From Rhizobium sp. TH135 (GTDB lineage Bacteria > Pseudomonadota > Alphaproteobacteria > Rhizobiales > Rhizobiaceae), in assembly GCF_002855515.1 (NCBI RefSeq), contig NZ_PKRP01000007.1, forward strand, positions 62,001 to 126,000: a DNA stretch of 64,000 nucleotides, read 5' to 3'. The position numbers and the translations under genes are program-made. Shown piece after piece: positions 44,648 to 53,529 of this stretch (the first letter of the stretch is position 1; each line of letters opens with the position of its first letter). A model generated the notes under the pieces. That model ran no database searches, was not told the DNA's origin, and saw only the letters and a program-made list of their open reading frames with translations.

Positions 44648-45229
44648 ATGCGCGTACTCGTCCTTCACTCCCACCCCCTTGATGAAAGCTTCGGCCGGGC
44701 GCTTTACAAGCTCACCTGTGAGAGCCTGGAAAAGGCCGGCCACGAAGTCGATGGCTGCAATCTCTACGAAGAGGGCTTCGACCCGGTGCTCTCGGCCCAT
44801 GACCGCCGCGTCTATCACGACATTCCCGACAATCTTTCGCTGGTACAACCCTATGTCGACCGCCTGAAAAAGGCGGAAGGCCTTGTCATCGTCACACCCG
44901 TCTGGAACTTCGGCTTCCCGGCCATGCTGAAGGGCTATTTCGACCGCGTCTGGCTGCCCGGCGTATCCTTCGATCTGGTGGACGGCAAGCTGACGCCCAC
45001 GCTCCGTCACATCAAAAAGCTCGCAGCCGTGATGACCTATGGCGCTACTCCGTTGCGCGCCTTCCTTGTTGGCAACCCGCCAAAGAAGATCGTCAACCGG
45101 GTACTCCGCGCCCAGATCAAGATCGGTGCACCGGTGAAATATCTCGCCCATTACGACATGAACAACTGCACGGAAGAAACCCGCGCTGCCTTCATGGCCA
45201 AGGTGCGCCGCGAGATGGAAAACTTCTGA
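44648..45229 (+). CDS. NAD(P)H dehydrogenase (quinone)-like flavoprotein
   Basis: This 193-residue flavodoxin-fold protein has the FMN phosphate region MRVLVLHSHPLDESFGRALYKLTCESLEKAGHEVDGCNLY, the flavin loop TPVWNFGFPAMLKGYFDRVWLPGVSFDL and a later VMTYGAT strand. The family (NQO/MdaB/KefF) reduces quinones, nitro or azo compounds with NAD(P)H. ATG 44648 starts the first flavodoxin strand. It is convergent with the RidA gene 15 bases away and may supply reducing power or detoxification for the cluster upstream. Confidence 0.88.
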   Translation: MRVLVLHSHPLDESFGRALYKLTCESLEKAGHEVDGCNLYEEGFDPVLSAHDRRVYHDIPDNLSLVQPYVDRLKKAEGLVIVTPVWNFGFPAMLKGYFDRVWLPGVSFDLVDGKLTPTLRHIKKLAAVMTYGATPLRAFLVGNPPKKIVNRVLRAQIKIGAPVKYLAHYDMNNCTEETRAAFMAKVRREMENF

Positions 45230-45244
45230 AGTGTAAGCCGGCGG

Positions 45245-45634
45245 TCAGACGACCTTGGCCGCCGTCACCTCGACTTCGACCAGGAATTCCGGCCGCGTAA
45301 AGCCGCCTACGACGAGCAGCGTCGAGACCGGTTTGGGATCGAGCGTATAGCGATCGCGCACCGCCATATAGTCCGGAAAATCCTCCCGCCGCGTCACGAA
45401 GCCGGAGACACGGATCACATCCGCGAACGTCATGTCGGCCTCTTCAAGAATGGCCTTGATCGCCTCGAAGCACAGCTCAGCCTGGCCGGTCACATCAGGC
45501 GGGATCGTATCATCCGGGCGGATGCCGAGCTGGCCGGACGTAACGAGCAGGCTCGCACCCGGGGGCACGATCAGACCATGATTGTAATGCCCGAAAGGAC
45601 GGCGGACGGAGGGGGGATTGAAGACCTTTTTCAT
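45245..45634 (-). CDS. RidA/YjgF-family enamine/imine deaminase
   Basis: This 129-residue protein begins MKKVFNPPSVRRPFGHYNHGLIVPPG. It has the family-typical SGQLGIRPDDTIPPDVTGQAELCFEAIKAILEEADMTFADVIRVSGFVTRREDFPDYMAVRDRY and ends FLVEVEVTAAKVV. The conserved active-site arginine of true RidA lies near the C-terminus in PxxRxxVEV; here the sequence is TRPEFLVEVEV, so that arginine is displaced or missing and the specificity may differ. ATG 45634 follows CAAGG. Cluster membership suggests hydrolysis of an imine intermediate. Confidence 0.85.
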   Translation of the reverse strand: MKKVFNPPSVRRPFGHYNHGLIVPPGASLLVTSGQLGIRPDDTIPPDVTGQAELCFEAIKAILEEADMTFADVIRVSGFVTRREDFPDYMAVRDRYTLDPKPVSTLLVVGGFTRPEFLVEVEVTAAKVV

Positions 45635-45673
45635 GGCCTTGAGCCTAGCGCGGCGAGGACCTGGGCGAAAGGG

Positions 45674-45698
45674 AAAAGGGTGCTTCCGCACCCCTTTT
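45674..45698 (-). terminator. Rho-independent terminator of the lac operon
   Basis: Read on the minus strand, AAAAGGGGTGC, loop GGAA, GCACCCTTTT with a one-base bulge and trailing Ts, 26 bases after the lacK stop. Confidence 0.75.
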
Positions 45699-45723
45699 GA
45701 CCTTACAAATCCGGGCCTGTCGG

Positions 45724-46815
45724 CTAACGAATACGTCGCCCCGAAGCATCGAAGAGAAAGCTGGTCTTCGCAGCAAGCCCCACCGCGATCTCGTCGCCGT
45801 AGCGCCCCGCATGGCGGCGCTCTTCCTGCTCGATGATGATCTGCTCGCCGGGCACCGTATGGGCGTAAACATAGCTGGTATTGCCGAGATGTTCGACGAC
45901 ATCAACGTGCGCCGTCAGCTGCGTATCGCCACTGCCTGCGGGCAGGAAATGCTCGGGGCGCACCCCGACCGTCACGGCATCACCGACCTTTGGCGCGGTC
46001 GCGCAGGCAACCGTCAGCTGCGTATCCGGCCGCGCCTTGAGCGCAACGGTGACCTGACGACCCTCCGCCTGAGCGACGACCGTGGCTGGCAGAAAATTCA
46101 TCCGCGGCGAGCCGATAAAGCCGGCAACAAACATGTTGTCGGGATCGTCGTAGAGTGCAAGCGGCGCACCAACCTGCTCGACAATGCCGCCGCGCATCAC
46201 GACGATCTTGTCGGCCAGCGTCATCGCCTCCACCTGGTCATGCGTGACATAGACGATCGTGGCGTTGAGCTCCTTGTGCAGCCGGGCGATCTCGACGCGC
46301 ATATGCACGCGCAGCTCCGCATCAAGGTTGGAGAGCGGTTCATCGAACAGGAAGACGTCAGGTTGACGCACGATGGCACGGCCGATGGCGACGCGCTGGC
46401 GCTGGCCGCCGGAGAGCGCCTTGGGCTTACGATCCATCAGCGCGTCGAGTTCGAGGATCTTCGCGGCCGCATTGACCCGCCGCTCGATCTCGTCCTTCGC
46501 CATACCGGCAAAGCGCAGGGCAAATCCCATGTTCTCGCGCACGGTCATGTGCGGATAGAGCGCATAGGTCTGGAACACCATGGCAATCCCGCGCTTGGAC
46601 GGATCGACATCGTTCATCAAGGTGCCGCCGATGGTCAGCTCGCCGGAGGAGATATCCTCAAGCCCCGCGATCATCCGCAGCAACGTGGACTTGCCGCAGC
46701 CGGAGGGACCGACGAAGACGACGAACTCGCCTGAGGAAACCTCGAGATTAACCCCCTTGATGACCTCGAGCGAGCCGTAGGACTTGCGGATATCGGTGAG
46801 CCGGACCTCTGCCAT
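45724..46815 (-). CDS. lacK: Lactose ABC transporter ATPase LacK (MalK/UgpC type)
   Basis: This 363-residue ATPase has Walker A GPSGCGKSTLLRMIAGLE, Q-loop VFQTYALYPHMTVRENMGF, signature LSGGQRQRVAIGRAIVRQPDVFLFDEPLSNLDAELR and switch VTHDQVEAM. A C-terminal TOBE/OB regulatory domain follows (GVRPEHFLPAG). It is the last gene of the operon, 11 bp after lacZ, matching lacEFGZK of Agrobacterium radiobacter and Sinorhizobium. Confidence 0.9.
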   Translation of the reverse strand: MAEVRLTDIRKSYGSLEVIKGVNLEVSSGEFVVFVGPSGCGKSTLLRMIAGLEDISSGELTIGGTLMNDVDPSKRGIAMVFQTYALYPHMTVRENMGFALRFAGMAKDEIERRVNAAAKILELDALMDRKPKALSGGQRQRVAIGRAIVRQPDVFLFDEPLSNLDAELRVHMRVEIARLHKELNATIVYVTHDQVEAMTLADKIVVMRGGIVEQVGAPLALYDDPDNMFVAGFIGSPRMNFLPATVVAQAEGRQVTVALKARPDTQLTVACATAPKVGDAVTVGVRPEHFLPAGSGDTQLTAHVDVVEHLGNTSYVYAHTVPGEQIIIEQEERRHAGRYGDEIAVGLAAKTSFLFDASGRRIR

Positions 46816-46826
46816 TTAAGCCTCGC

Positions 46827-49070
46827 TCAGGTGACGTTAAAGGTGATGCGCTGGGTCCCGAAGGGACGGCAAGTCGCAGTCAGCGTCAAGTGACCGGCTT
46901 CGTTTCCGGCTTCGACATAGACGCCGACGGCGCCACCCTTGAAGGAGAGAAGCGAGGGGCCGACGATACGGCCCGGGCCTTGCAAGCTGACCTCGACCGG
47001 ATCATCAAAGAAGCTCAGGACATTGCCGCCCTGATCGAGCGCACGCAGGATCACGCGAACCGTGTCCTTCTCGCCAGCCCTGAGCTCTGTATCATCGGCC
47101 GCAATCTCGAGTGTCGTCGGCAGCGGATCGGCCGGCAGATGGCGGCGAACCACTTCCTCGCCATTGATAAAGCCGACGAGTTCGCCATCCCGCCAGGTCA
47201 TGCCCCATTCGCCGAATTCCTCCGGCGTCACCATGCTGTGGTCGAGGATGCAAGGCGGATGCGGCAGATGCGGATAGGTCTTGGTATCGGGTTCGATCCG
47301 CTTGACGATATGGCCCATGCGGATTTCGACATAGTCGCAATTGGTGAGCACGATCAGCGGCAGAACGCCGCCGATATTGCGCTCGCCGCGCGCCCAGAAG
47401 CTGACCGGCTGCAGCACGACCCCATCCTTCGGATCGCCCTGCGAGGCATAGGCGTAACCGGCGAATTTCGGCTCGCGATACATGTCGGTCACGCCGTGAT
47501 AGCAGATGCGGTCGCCGGAGCCGAAATCCTTGTGCGTGTTGTAATCGAACATGCACCAGCCGGTGGAGCCTGAGATCGACGGGTCGCCAGCGGCCGCATT
47601 CAGAATCGCCAGGTGACGGCCGACATGCTCCGCCTGCCGCTGCTCCTGGTCGAAGCGCTTGGTCGGATACATGTGCCCGCCATATTCGGTGATCATATAG
47701 GGCACCTTACGGTCGAGCCCGGTTACCTCGCGCTGATCGCGCAGCACCAGCCGCTCGCGATTATGGCCCGGCAGCTCGTCCATCCCAAGGATAAAGTCGT
47801 TCATTGTGTAGACGTCTTCGAGCAACTCGCTGTCGGTGATGTAGCGCACGCCGCCTGTCTGGCGGGTGGTGTCGAGCGAACGGGCCATGGCATTCGTCTC
47901 GACATAGAAGTCGTGAGAATCTTGGCTCTCGTTGATGCGCACGCCCCAGATAATGATCGACGGGTGGTTCCAGTCGCGCTCGATCATCCGGCGCACGTTC
48001 TGAACGCTCTCTGCCTTCCAGGCATCACCGCCGATATGCTGCCAGCCAGGGATTTCTTCGAAGACCAGCAGACCGATCTCGTCGCAACGATCGAGGAAGT
48101 ATTTCGACTGCGGATAATGCGAGGTGCGAGCTATGTTGCAGGCGAGATCGTATTTCAGGATGTCGGCATCCTTCTCCTGACCGCGCCTTCCCATGGCATA
48201 GCCGAGATGCGGCCAGGCCTGATGGCGGTTGAGGCCGCGCAGCTTGACGACGCGTCCATTCAGCTTGAAGCCCTCGATCGTGTATTCGGCAGAGCGGAAG
48301 CCGAAACGGCTGGTCACGGCGTCGGCACCGGCTGCAGTCTCCAGCGCCACCGTAAGGTGATAGAGGGCGGGATTGTCGATATCCCAGAGCGTGATGCCCT
48401 GAAGCCCGGAAAGGCTAAGCGAAACCTCTGCGCCCGATACGGTCGCCTCGGTCCGCGCGATCTCCTGACCCGCGCCATCTTTCAGAACAGCCGTGACATT
48501 GCCGGACAGCGCCAGATCCGTCGGATTGGAAATCCAGACCTTCGCCGTCACCTGCTTGGTGCTAGCCAGAACATCAGGCGTCTCGATCTTGACGTTCTTG
48601 ATCGAGACGGGCGCGGTGATCTTGAGCCAGACGTCGCGATAGATGCCGGCATAGGTGAGATAGTCGATCACGCCACCGAAAGGCGGGATCTCGGGGTTCT
48701 CCGAACCGTCGATCTTGACTGTCAGCAGGTTGTCGCCGGCTTTCAGATGCGGCGTGAGCCGGGCTTCGAACGGCGTGTAGCCATCCTTGTGTGCGGTGAT
48801 CTCAGCACCATTCAGATAGACCACGCTGTCGGCCATGGCGGCATCAAACACCAGCGACACTTCGCGACCCTCGAAACGCGGATCCCAGGCAATGACCTTC
48901 TGGTAGGTAAAGGCCTTCTGATAGCTCTTTTCGTCGAAATAGTTGTAAGGCAGCTCGACCGCCGTATGGGGGAGCTGAACCGTCTCGCCGGGCTGCGAAG
49001 CCGAGGCGAAAGCCGGTTCGAATCCGGCGCGAAAAGTCCAGTCTCGGTTGAAATTCTCGATAATGCGCAT
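46827..49070 (-). CDS. lacZ: Glycoside hydrolase family 2 beta-galactosidase LacZ1-type
   Basis: This 747-residue cytoplasmic enzyme has no signal peptide. An N-terminal sugar-binding jelly roll (RDWTFRAGFEPAFA...VQLPHTAVELPYNYFD) and an immunoglobulin-like domain precede the TIM barrel. The barrel has FKLNGRVVKLRGLNRHQAWPHLG, the acid/base glutamate in NHPSIIIWGVRINESQD and the nucleophile glutamate in YMITEYGGHM. A C-terminal Ig-like domain ends it. At 747 residues it is much shorter than E. coli LacZ and matches the rhizobial LacZ1 type. Lactose is the likely substrate from operon order, though other beta-galactosides are possible. Confidence 0.87.
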   Translation of the reverse strand: MRIIENFNRDWTFRAGFEPAFASASQPGETVQLPHTAVELPYNYFDEKSYQKAFTYQKVIAWDPRFEGREVSLVFDAAMADSVVYLNGAEITAHKDGYTPFEARLTPHLKAGDNLLTVKIDGSENPEIPPFGGVIDYLTYAGIYRDVWLKITAPVSIKNVKIETPDVLASTKQVTAKVWISNPTDLALSGNVTAVLKDGAGQEIARTEATVSGAEVSLSLSGLQGITLWDIDNPALYHLTVALETAAGADAVTSRFGFRSAEYTIEGFKLNGRVVKLRGLNRHQAWPHLGYAMGRRGQEKDADILKYDLACNIARTSHYPQSKYFLDRCDEIGLLVFEEIPGWQHIGGDAWKAESVQNVRRMIERDWNHPSIIIWGVRINESQDSHDFYVETNAMARSLDTTRQTGGVRYITDSELLEDVYTMNDFILGMDELPGHNRERLVLRDQREVTGLDRKVPYMITEYGGHMYPTKRFDQEQRQAEHVGRHLAILNAAAGDPSISGSTGWCMFDYNTHKDFGSGDRICYHGVTDMYREPKFAGYAYASQGDPKDGVVLQPVSFWARGERNIGGVLPLIVLTNCDYVEIRMGHIVKRIEPDTKTYPHLPHPPCILDHSMVTPEEFGEWGMTWRDGELVGFINGEEVVRRHLPADPLPTTLEIAADDTELRAGEKDTVRVILRALDQGGNVLSFFDDPVEVSLQGPGRIVGPSLLSFKGGAVGVYVEAGNEAGHLTLTATCRPFGTQRITFNVT

Positions 49071-49079
49071 TTCAAAGTC

Positions 49080-49901
49080 CTATTTCACGGAGCCGAGCAT
49101 GCCCTGCACGAATTGCCGTTGCATGGCGAAGAAGACGAGAAGAGTGGGAAGGGTGGCGAGGATCGTACCGATCATCACGGTGCCGTATTCAGGCGAATAG
49201 GCAGACGCGAGCGAGGAGACGACCAGCGTGATCGTCTTCGTGTCGTTCGACTGCAGCACAATCAGCGGCCAGAGATAGTTGTTCCAGTTCAGCATGAAGA
49301 CGATGACGAAGGCCGCCGCATAGGTGGAGCGCATCACCGGCACGTAGATGTAGAAGAAGATCTGCCACTCCTTCAGCCCGTCCACCTTGGCCGCATCGCG
49401 AAGCTCGGTCGGGAAGGCCTTCGAGGCCTGGCGGAAATAGAAGATGATGAAGGCGGATGCGATCATCGGCAGCATGATCGCGATATGCGTATTCAGCAGC
49501 CCCGCCTGCCCCATCAGCATGAAGAGCGGGATCATCAAGGCCGCAAACGGCACCATCAGCGTGAGCAGGATGACCGTATAGACCCGCTCCCGCAGCTTCG
49601 AGCGGAACATCTCGAAACCGTAGCCAGCAAGCGAAGAGACGAGCAGCGTCAGCGCTGTGCCGACCAGCGCGATCTTGACGGAGTTCCAGAACACCAGCGG
49701 CACATCCACCTGCGCGAAGAAGGACGCGATGTTGTCGAAGAGTGCCGTACCGAAAGTGACCTTTCCGCGGATGATCTGGCTCGTCGAATTGGTCGCCCCG
49801 ATCACCATCCAGATGAAGGGGAAGATCGAGAGAAAGGCGGCAAGCGACAACACGCTATACTGCACGATGTCAGGCAGGCGGCGACGAAGCGTAGTCATCA
49901 T
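49080..49901 (-). CDS. lacG: Lactose ABC transporter permease LacG (MalG type)
   Basis: This 273-residue protein has six membrane spans and the EAA coupling loop ELRDAAKVDGLKEWQIFFYIYVPVMRSTYAAAFVIVFMLNWNNYLWPLIVL. Its ATG overlaps the lacF stop (ATGA), and lacZ starts 9 bp after it. Confidence 0.9.
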   Translation of the reverse strand: MMTTLRRRLPDIVQYSVLSLAAFLSIFPFIWMVIGATNSTSQIIRGKVTFGTALFDNIASFFAQVDVPLVFWNSVKIALVGTALTLLVSSLAGYGFEMFRSKLRERVYTVILLTLMVPFAALMIPLFMLMGQAGLLNTHIAIMLPMIASAFIIFYFRQASKAFPTELRDAAKVDGLKEWQIFFYIYVPVMRSTYAAAFVIVFMLNWNNYLWPLIVLQSNDTKTITLVVSSLASAYSPEYGTVMIGTILATLPTLLVFFAMQRQFVQGMLGSVK

Positions 49902-50794
49902 TTGCGTTCCCTCGCGGCATAGAATTGCAGGAAGGAGAGAACCGCCACCATCAGCACAATCACATAGGAGACCGTCGCCGCATAACCAAAGCTCGGCATG
50001 AAGCGGAAGGTCAGGTTGTAGATGTACAGCGACAGCGTCAGCGTCGAGTTGGCTGGGCCGCCCGTACCCTCAGTGAAGTTATAGACTTCGTCGAACAGCT
50101 GCAGAGTGCCGATCGTCGAGGTGATGGTGGTGAACAGGATCACCGGTTTCAGCATCGGAATGGTCAGGAAGGCGAAGCGCCCCCAGGACGGCACGCCGTC
50201 GATCTTCGCCGCTTCGTAAATCGAGCGATCGATGTTCTGGAGTGCGGCCAGATAGAAGATCATGTTGTAGCCGGTCCAGCGCCAAGTAATGGCGATGATG
50301 ATCAGGACTTTGGCCCAGAAGGGATCGGTCAGCCAGCCGATCGGCTCGCCGATGATGCCGATCGCCAGCAGCGTATTGTTCACCACCCCGTCGAGCGAGA
50401 ACATGCTCTTGAACAGGATGGAATAGGCGACCAGCGAGGAAACGCATGGCAGGAAGATCATCGTCCGGAAGAGGCCGGAATAGCGCAGCTTCGGATTGTT
50501 CAGCATGGCCGCCAGGATCAGCGCCATGGTGATCATGATCGGCACCTGCACGACGAAGAAGATGACGGTATTCTGCAACGCCTGCCAGAAGACCGGGTCG
50601 TTCCACAGACGCACGAGGTTTCCCGTGCCGGAAAACTTCAGCATCATGCCGCGACCGGTATAGAGCGACAGGACGAGCGACCGCAGGATCGGGTAGAGCA
50701 TGAAGACGGAAATCAGCGCGATCGCGGGCGCCACGAACAGCCATCCGTTGACGTCGTAATAGCGCTTCAAGCTGGATCTGGATGTGGTGGCCAT
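49898..50794 (-). CDS. lacF: Lactose ABC transporter permease LacF (MalF type)
   Basis: This 298-residue protein has six spans, beginning YYDVNGWLFVAPAIALISVFMLYPILRSLVLSLY, with EAA loop SIYEAAKIDGVPSWGRFAFLTIPMLKPVILFT. ATG 50794 is chosen because GGGGACACCGC lies directly upstream; the frame is open ten codons further without a site. Confidence 0.9.
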   Translation of the reverse strand: MATTSRSSLKRYYDVNGWLFVAPAIALISVFMLYPILRSLVLSLYTGRGMMLKFSGTGNLVRLWNDPVFWQALQNTVIFFVVQVPIMITMALILAAMLNNPKLRYSGLFRTMIFLPCVSSLVAYSILFKSMFSLDGVVNNTLLAIGIIGEPIGWLTDPFWAKVLIIIAITWRWTGYNMIFYLAALQNIDRSIYEAAKIDGVPSWGRFAFLTIPMLKPVILFTTITSTIGTLQLFDEVYNFTEGTGGPANSTLTLSLYIYNLTFRFMPSFGYAATVSYVIVLMVAVLSFLQFYAARERK

Positions 50795-50853
50795 GCGGTG
50801 TCCCCGAACCCGATCAGTGGTCACTGAACATTTGTATGCGGAAGGGAAGCCGC

Positions 50854-50869
50854 GCGGCGTTTCCGCCGC
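50854..50869 (-). terminator. Hairpin between lacE and lacF
   Basis: GCGGCG, TTTC, CGCCGC (read on plus) sits in the 130-base gap after the binding-protein gene, with a second weaker AGGGGC...GCCCCT pairing at about 50885-50913. It is probably a processing or partial-termination structure that keeps lacE mRNA more abundant than the downstream genes. Confidence 0.5.
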
Positions 50870-50924
50870 ACGTCTCCGGGAGGACAGGGGCCAGACCCGA
50901 AGGCCAAGCCCCTGTGGGATGGGT

Positions 50925-52193
50925 TTACTGGATCTGGCCGGCAGCCTGATCTTCGATCGCCTTCAGGACCTCATCGACTGGCGTCCCCTTGACCAGGGCC
51001 GGGAAGTTCGCCGTGACAGCCGTGTCGAGCTCGTTGGTGAAGATGCCGTAATTGACGGCAGGCACCTGGACGAGCCAATCCGCGAAGTTCTGCCAGACGG
51101 TCTGACCACCGAAGAAGTCATCGGGCTTCTGATAGGCTTCACCCGTGCGGGCGGCGAGCAGCGAGCCGACAGCGCCGCGCTCGGTCAGGATCTTCTGATA
51201 GAAGTCGAGATCCTTCGCATAGACTTCATTGAGGAAGTCGATCACTTCGTCCTTCTCCGCAGAAGCCTCGAGAACATACCAGCTGGAGCCGCCCAGGTTG
51301 GAGGCTGCGGTCGCGCCATCGATACCCAGCTTCGGAATGGCGGTCAGTGCCCATTTGCCGGCCTGGTCGGCCTGCGACTTGACAGTGCCGGTGATCCACA
51401 CGCCCATCAGGACGGAAGCGACATCACCCGAGGTCAGCGCGCTGATACCATCGTTCCAGCCACTGGTTGGCTTGGCGACTCCCTCGTTGACGATGCGCGC
51501 CTGGGTTTCGAGCGCTGCCTTCAGCGCGGCATTACCGGTGATGTTGAGGCTGCCGTCTTCGTTGAAATACCACTGACCGCCGGACTGCATCATGATGCGG
51601 ATCAGACCGCCGTCATTGCTATCCAGCGCCATCATCTCGTGACCGGTCTTGGCCTTCACTTCCTTGCCGATTTCGATGAATCGGTCCCAGGTGAGGTTCT
51701 GCATATCCTCAGGCTTGAAGCCAGCCTGCTCGAGATAGTCAGTGCGATAGTAGAGGCCGGTGACGCCGGAATCGAAGGGAACGCCATAGACCTGGCCTTC
51801 CAGCGTCATCAGGTCGACCTTGTATTTGGCGAAGCCGGAATAATCGATCTTGTCGGTCAGCGCGGCGAAAGAGCCCGGGAAGGACTGCAGGTATTTCTGC
51901 GCGCCGTAGTCCTCGATCAATACGATATCCGGCAGCGTATCCGTCATGCCGGAGGCAAGACCTGTCTGGAGCTTCTGCTCGACATCGGCCTTGGCGAAAT
52001 CGACGATGTTGAAGGTCGTGTCAGGATGCTTCGCGGTGTAACGCGCAGCGGCTTCCTTCATGATCGCGACGTTGAAGTTCGGGTCCCAGCACCAGATGGT
52101 GACTTCGCCGGCAAAGGCGGCCGTGCTGCAAAGAAGTGCGGCACCCGTCAGCGCTGCCGAAACGGAGCGCTTGAGCACGCGAGAATAAACCAT
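50925..52193 (-). CDS. lacE: Lactose ABC transporter periplasmic binding protein LacE
   Basis: This 422-residue extracellular solute-binding family 1 protein has a signal peptide (MVYSRVLKRSVSAALTGAALLCSTAAFA). Features include EVTIWCWDPNFNVAIMKEAAARYTAKHPDTTFNIVDFAKADVEQKLQTGLASG, YGVPFDSGVTGLYYRTDYLEQAG and LTSGDVASVLMGVWITG. GGGAGGAACAC precedes the ATG. It is the first gene of the operon, with operator-like sequences upstream. Confidence 0.9.
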   Translation of the reverse strand: MVYSRVLKRSVSAALTGAALLCSTAAFAGEVTIWCWDPNFNVAIMKEAAARYTAKHPDTTFNIVDFAKADVEQKLQTGLASGMTDTLPDIVLIEDYGAQKYLQSFPGSFAALTDKIDYSGFAKYKVDLMTLEGQVYGVPFDSGVTGLYYRTDYLEQAGFKPEDMQNLTWDRFIEIGKEVKAKTGHEMMALDSNDGGLIRIMMQSGGQWYFNEDGSLNITGNAALKAALETQARIVNEGVAKPTSGWNDGISALTSGDVASVLMGVWITGTVKSQADQAGKWALTAIPKLGIDGATAASNLGGSSWYVLEASAEKDEVIDFLNEVYAKDLDFYQKILTERGAVGSLLAARTGEAYQKPDDFFGGQTVWQNFADWLVQVPAVNYGIFTNELDTAVTANFPALVKGTPVDEVLKAIEDQAAGQIQ

Positions 52194-52286
52194 GTGTTCC
52201 TCCCATTATGACGTTGAACGCGGCAGCCTCATCCCCTGCCTCATCGCCACTATTTCCGAAAATCGGAGGACAGCCAAGAAAATTTT

Positions 52287-52330
52287 TACTAAATATTTTG
52301 TGCGCTGCGGTAAGTACTGTGGATTCCACA
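52287..52330. promoter_or_regulatory. lacE promoter region: LacR-site candidate and palindrome
   Basis: TACTAAATATTTTGTG at 52287-52302 reads CACAAAATATTTAGTA on the minus strand. It matches CAGAAAATATTTACTA in the lacR promoter (53470-53485) at 14 of 16 positions. A second element, TGTGGATTCCACA at 52318-52330, is a perfect inverted repeat around one base. Both lie 95-140 bp upstream of lacE. Confidence 0.55.
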
Positions 52331-52348
52331 ACCTTTCCTCGAAAACAG

Positions 52349-53419
52349 TCAGCTGAGCGATGGCTTCTTCGCACTGCCCCGCCACACCATCTCGGTCGGC
52401 AGCGTCACGTGCTTGGAGTAGTCGCGTCCATTCAAACGCTCGACGAGCAGATCGACCGCCGCCTCACCGATGAGTTCGCCCGGAATGCGCATGGTCGAAA
52501 GCGGCGGCGTCAGAAACTGCGCCACCGGAATATCGTTGAACGCGACAACTGCGATATCATCGGGGATCGACAGGCCCGCCTCCTGGATCGCGCGGTAGGT
52601 GCCGATGGCCATGTTGTCATTCGCGGCCACGATCGCATCGGGTCGGGTCTCGAGCGCCAGCAGCGATTTTGCCTGCTGATACCCCGTCTCGAGCCTCAGA
52701 TTCTGGCCGAAACGCTCGCTCCGCCCGAGCGCCAGAAGCTCGGGCTGGTAGCGCCCGCGCGCCTCGTGCCATTCGATGAAGGCCTTGCAGCGCTGCTCGC
52801 CATGCATCAGCGCATCATTGTCCATCAACTCGTAGCCGCCGACAAAGCCGATCCGCTGGTATCCCGCGCTATCGAGACTGTCGAGGATCGTCACCGTTGC
52901 CTCGCCCAGATCCGCCCGCACGCAATCGAACTGCGGCATGCGCGGATTGTAGTCGGCCATGACCAACTGCGGGCAAACCTTGGCCATCGCTTCGATCTCG
53001 GCCTTGGGATGATGCCCGACCACAATGGCTGCGGATATGCCGGTCAACATCGCAAGATCCACGGGAACATCGGGGTTGAACACCCGCGCGATCTCGATCT
53101 TGTAGGCGCGGCAGCGTGCCTCGATCCCGAGCCGCACGCCGACATAATAGGGGTCGACGAGTTCCTCATTGGGCGCCAGAAAATGGATGACCGCAATATT
53201 GGCGGAAACCTCCGAATGCATGCCCATGGGAATGGAAAAGGGCGGCGAAAGCGCATTCTTGCGCGCCCGCGGGGTCGCATAGTTCAGCGCTTCGGCTGTC
53301 TCGATGATCGCCTGCCGCTTGATCTCGGAGATGGACAGCGTCTGGTCATAATTCAAAACGCGGGAAACAGTGCCTGACGAAACGCCCACGGCCTTCGCAA
53401 TTTCCTTGATCGTCACCAC
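52349..53419 (-). CDS. lacR: LacI-family regulator of the lactose operon
   Basis: This 356-residue protein has the N-terminal LacI helix-turn-helix and hinge (MVTIKEIAKAVGVSSGTVSRVLNYDQTLSISEIKRQAIIETAEALNY). The periplasmic-binding-like sugar domain follows, with GYQRIGFVGG, RPDAIVAANDNMAIGTYRAIQEAGLSIPDDIAVVAFNDIPVAQFLTPPLSTMRIP. It resembles EbgR-type repressors of beta-galactoside genes. It lies upstream of lacE in the same direction and very likely represses lacE, possibly also itself through a shared AAAATATTTA motif. Confidence 0.9.
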   Translation of the reverse strand: MVTIKEIAKAVGVSSGTVSRVLNYDQTLSISEIKRQAIIETAEALNYATPRARKNALSPPFSIPMGMHSEVSANIAVIHFLAPNEELVDPYYVGVRLGIEARCRAYKIEIARVFNPDVPVDLAMLTGISAAIVVGHHPKAEIEAMAKVCPQLVMADYNPRMPQFDCVRADLGEATVTILDSLDSAGYQRIGFVGGYELMDNDALMHGEQRCKAFIEWHEARGRYQPELLALGRSERFGQNLRLETGYQQAKSLLALETRPDAIVAANDNMAIGTYRAIQEAGLSIPDDIAVVAFNDIPVAQFLTPPLSTMRIPGELIGEAAVDLLVERLNGRDYSKHVTLPTEMVWRGSAKKPSLS

Positions 53420-53458
53420 GGCGGCCTGTCCTCCTCCACCTGCATCCCCAGAAGGCAG

Positions 53459-53485
53459 TAGTAAACCTCCAGAAAATATTTACTA
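53459..53485. promoter_or_regulatory. lacR promoter inverted repeat
   Basis: TAGTAAA at 53459-53465 and TTTACTA at 53479-53485 form a perfect 7-bp inverted repeat with a 13-bp spacer. The right part includes the CAGAAAATATTTACTA motif shared with the lacE promoter, suggesting autoregulation. Confidence 0.55.
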
Positions 53486-53529
53486 GGCCAGTCGCACCTT
53501 GGATACAACTGCTTCGCTCGACATGGCAA

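Noticed and set aside
47613..49922. A 769-residue forward open frame opposite lacZ and lacG
   Set aside because: It is antisense of two strongly supported genes; its composition is typical of a shadow frame.
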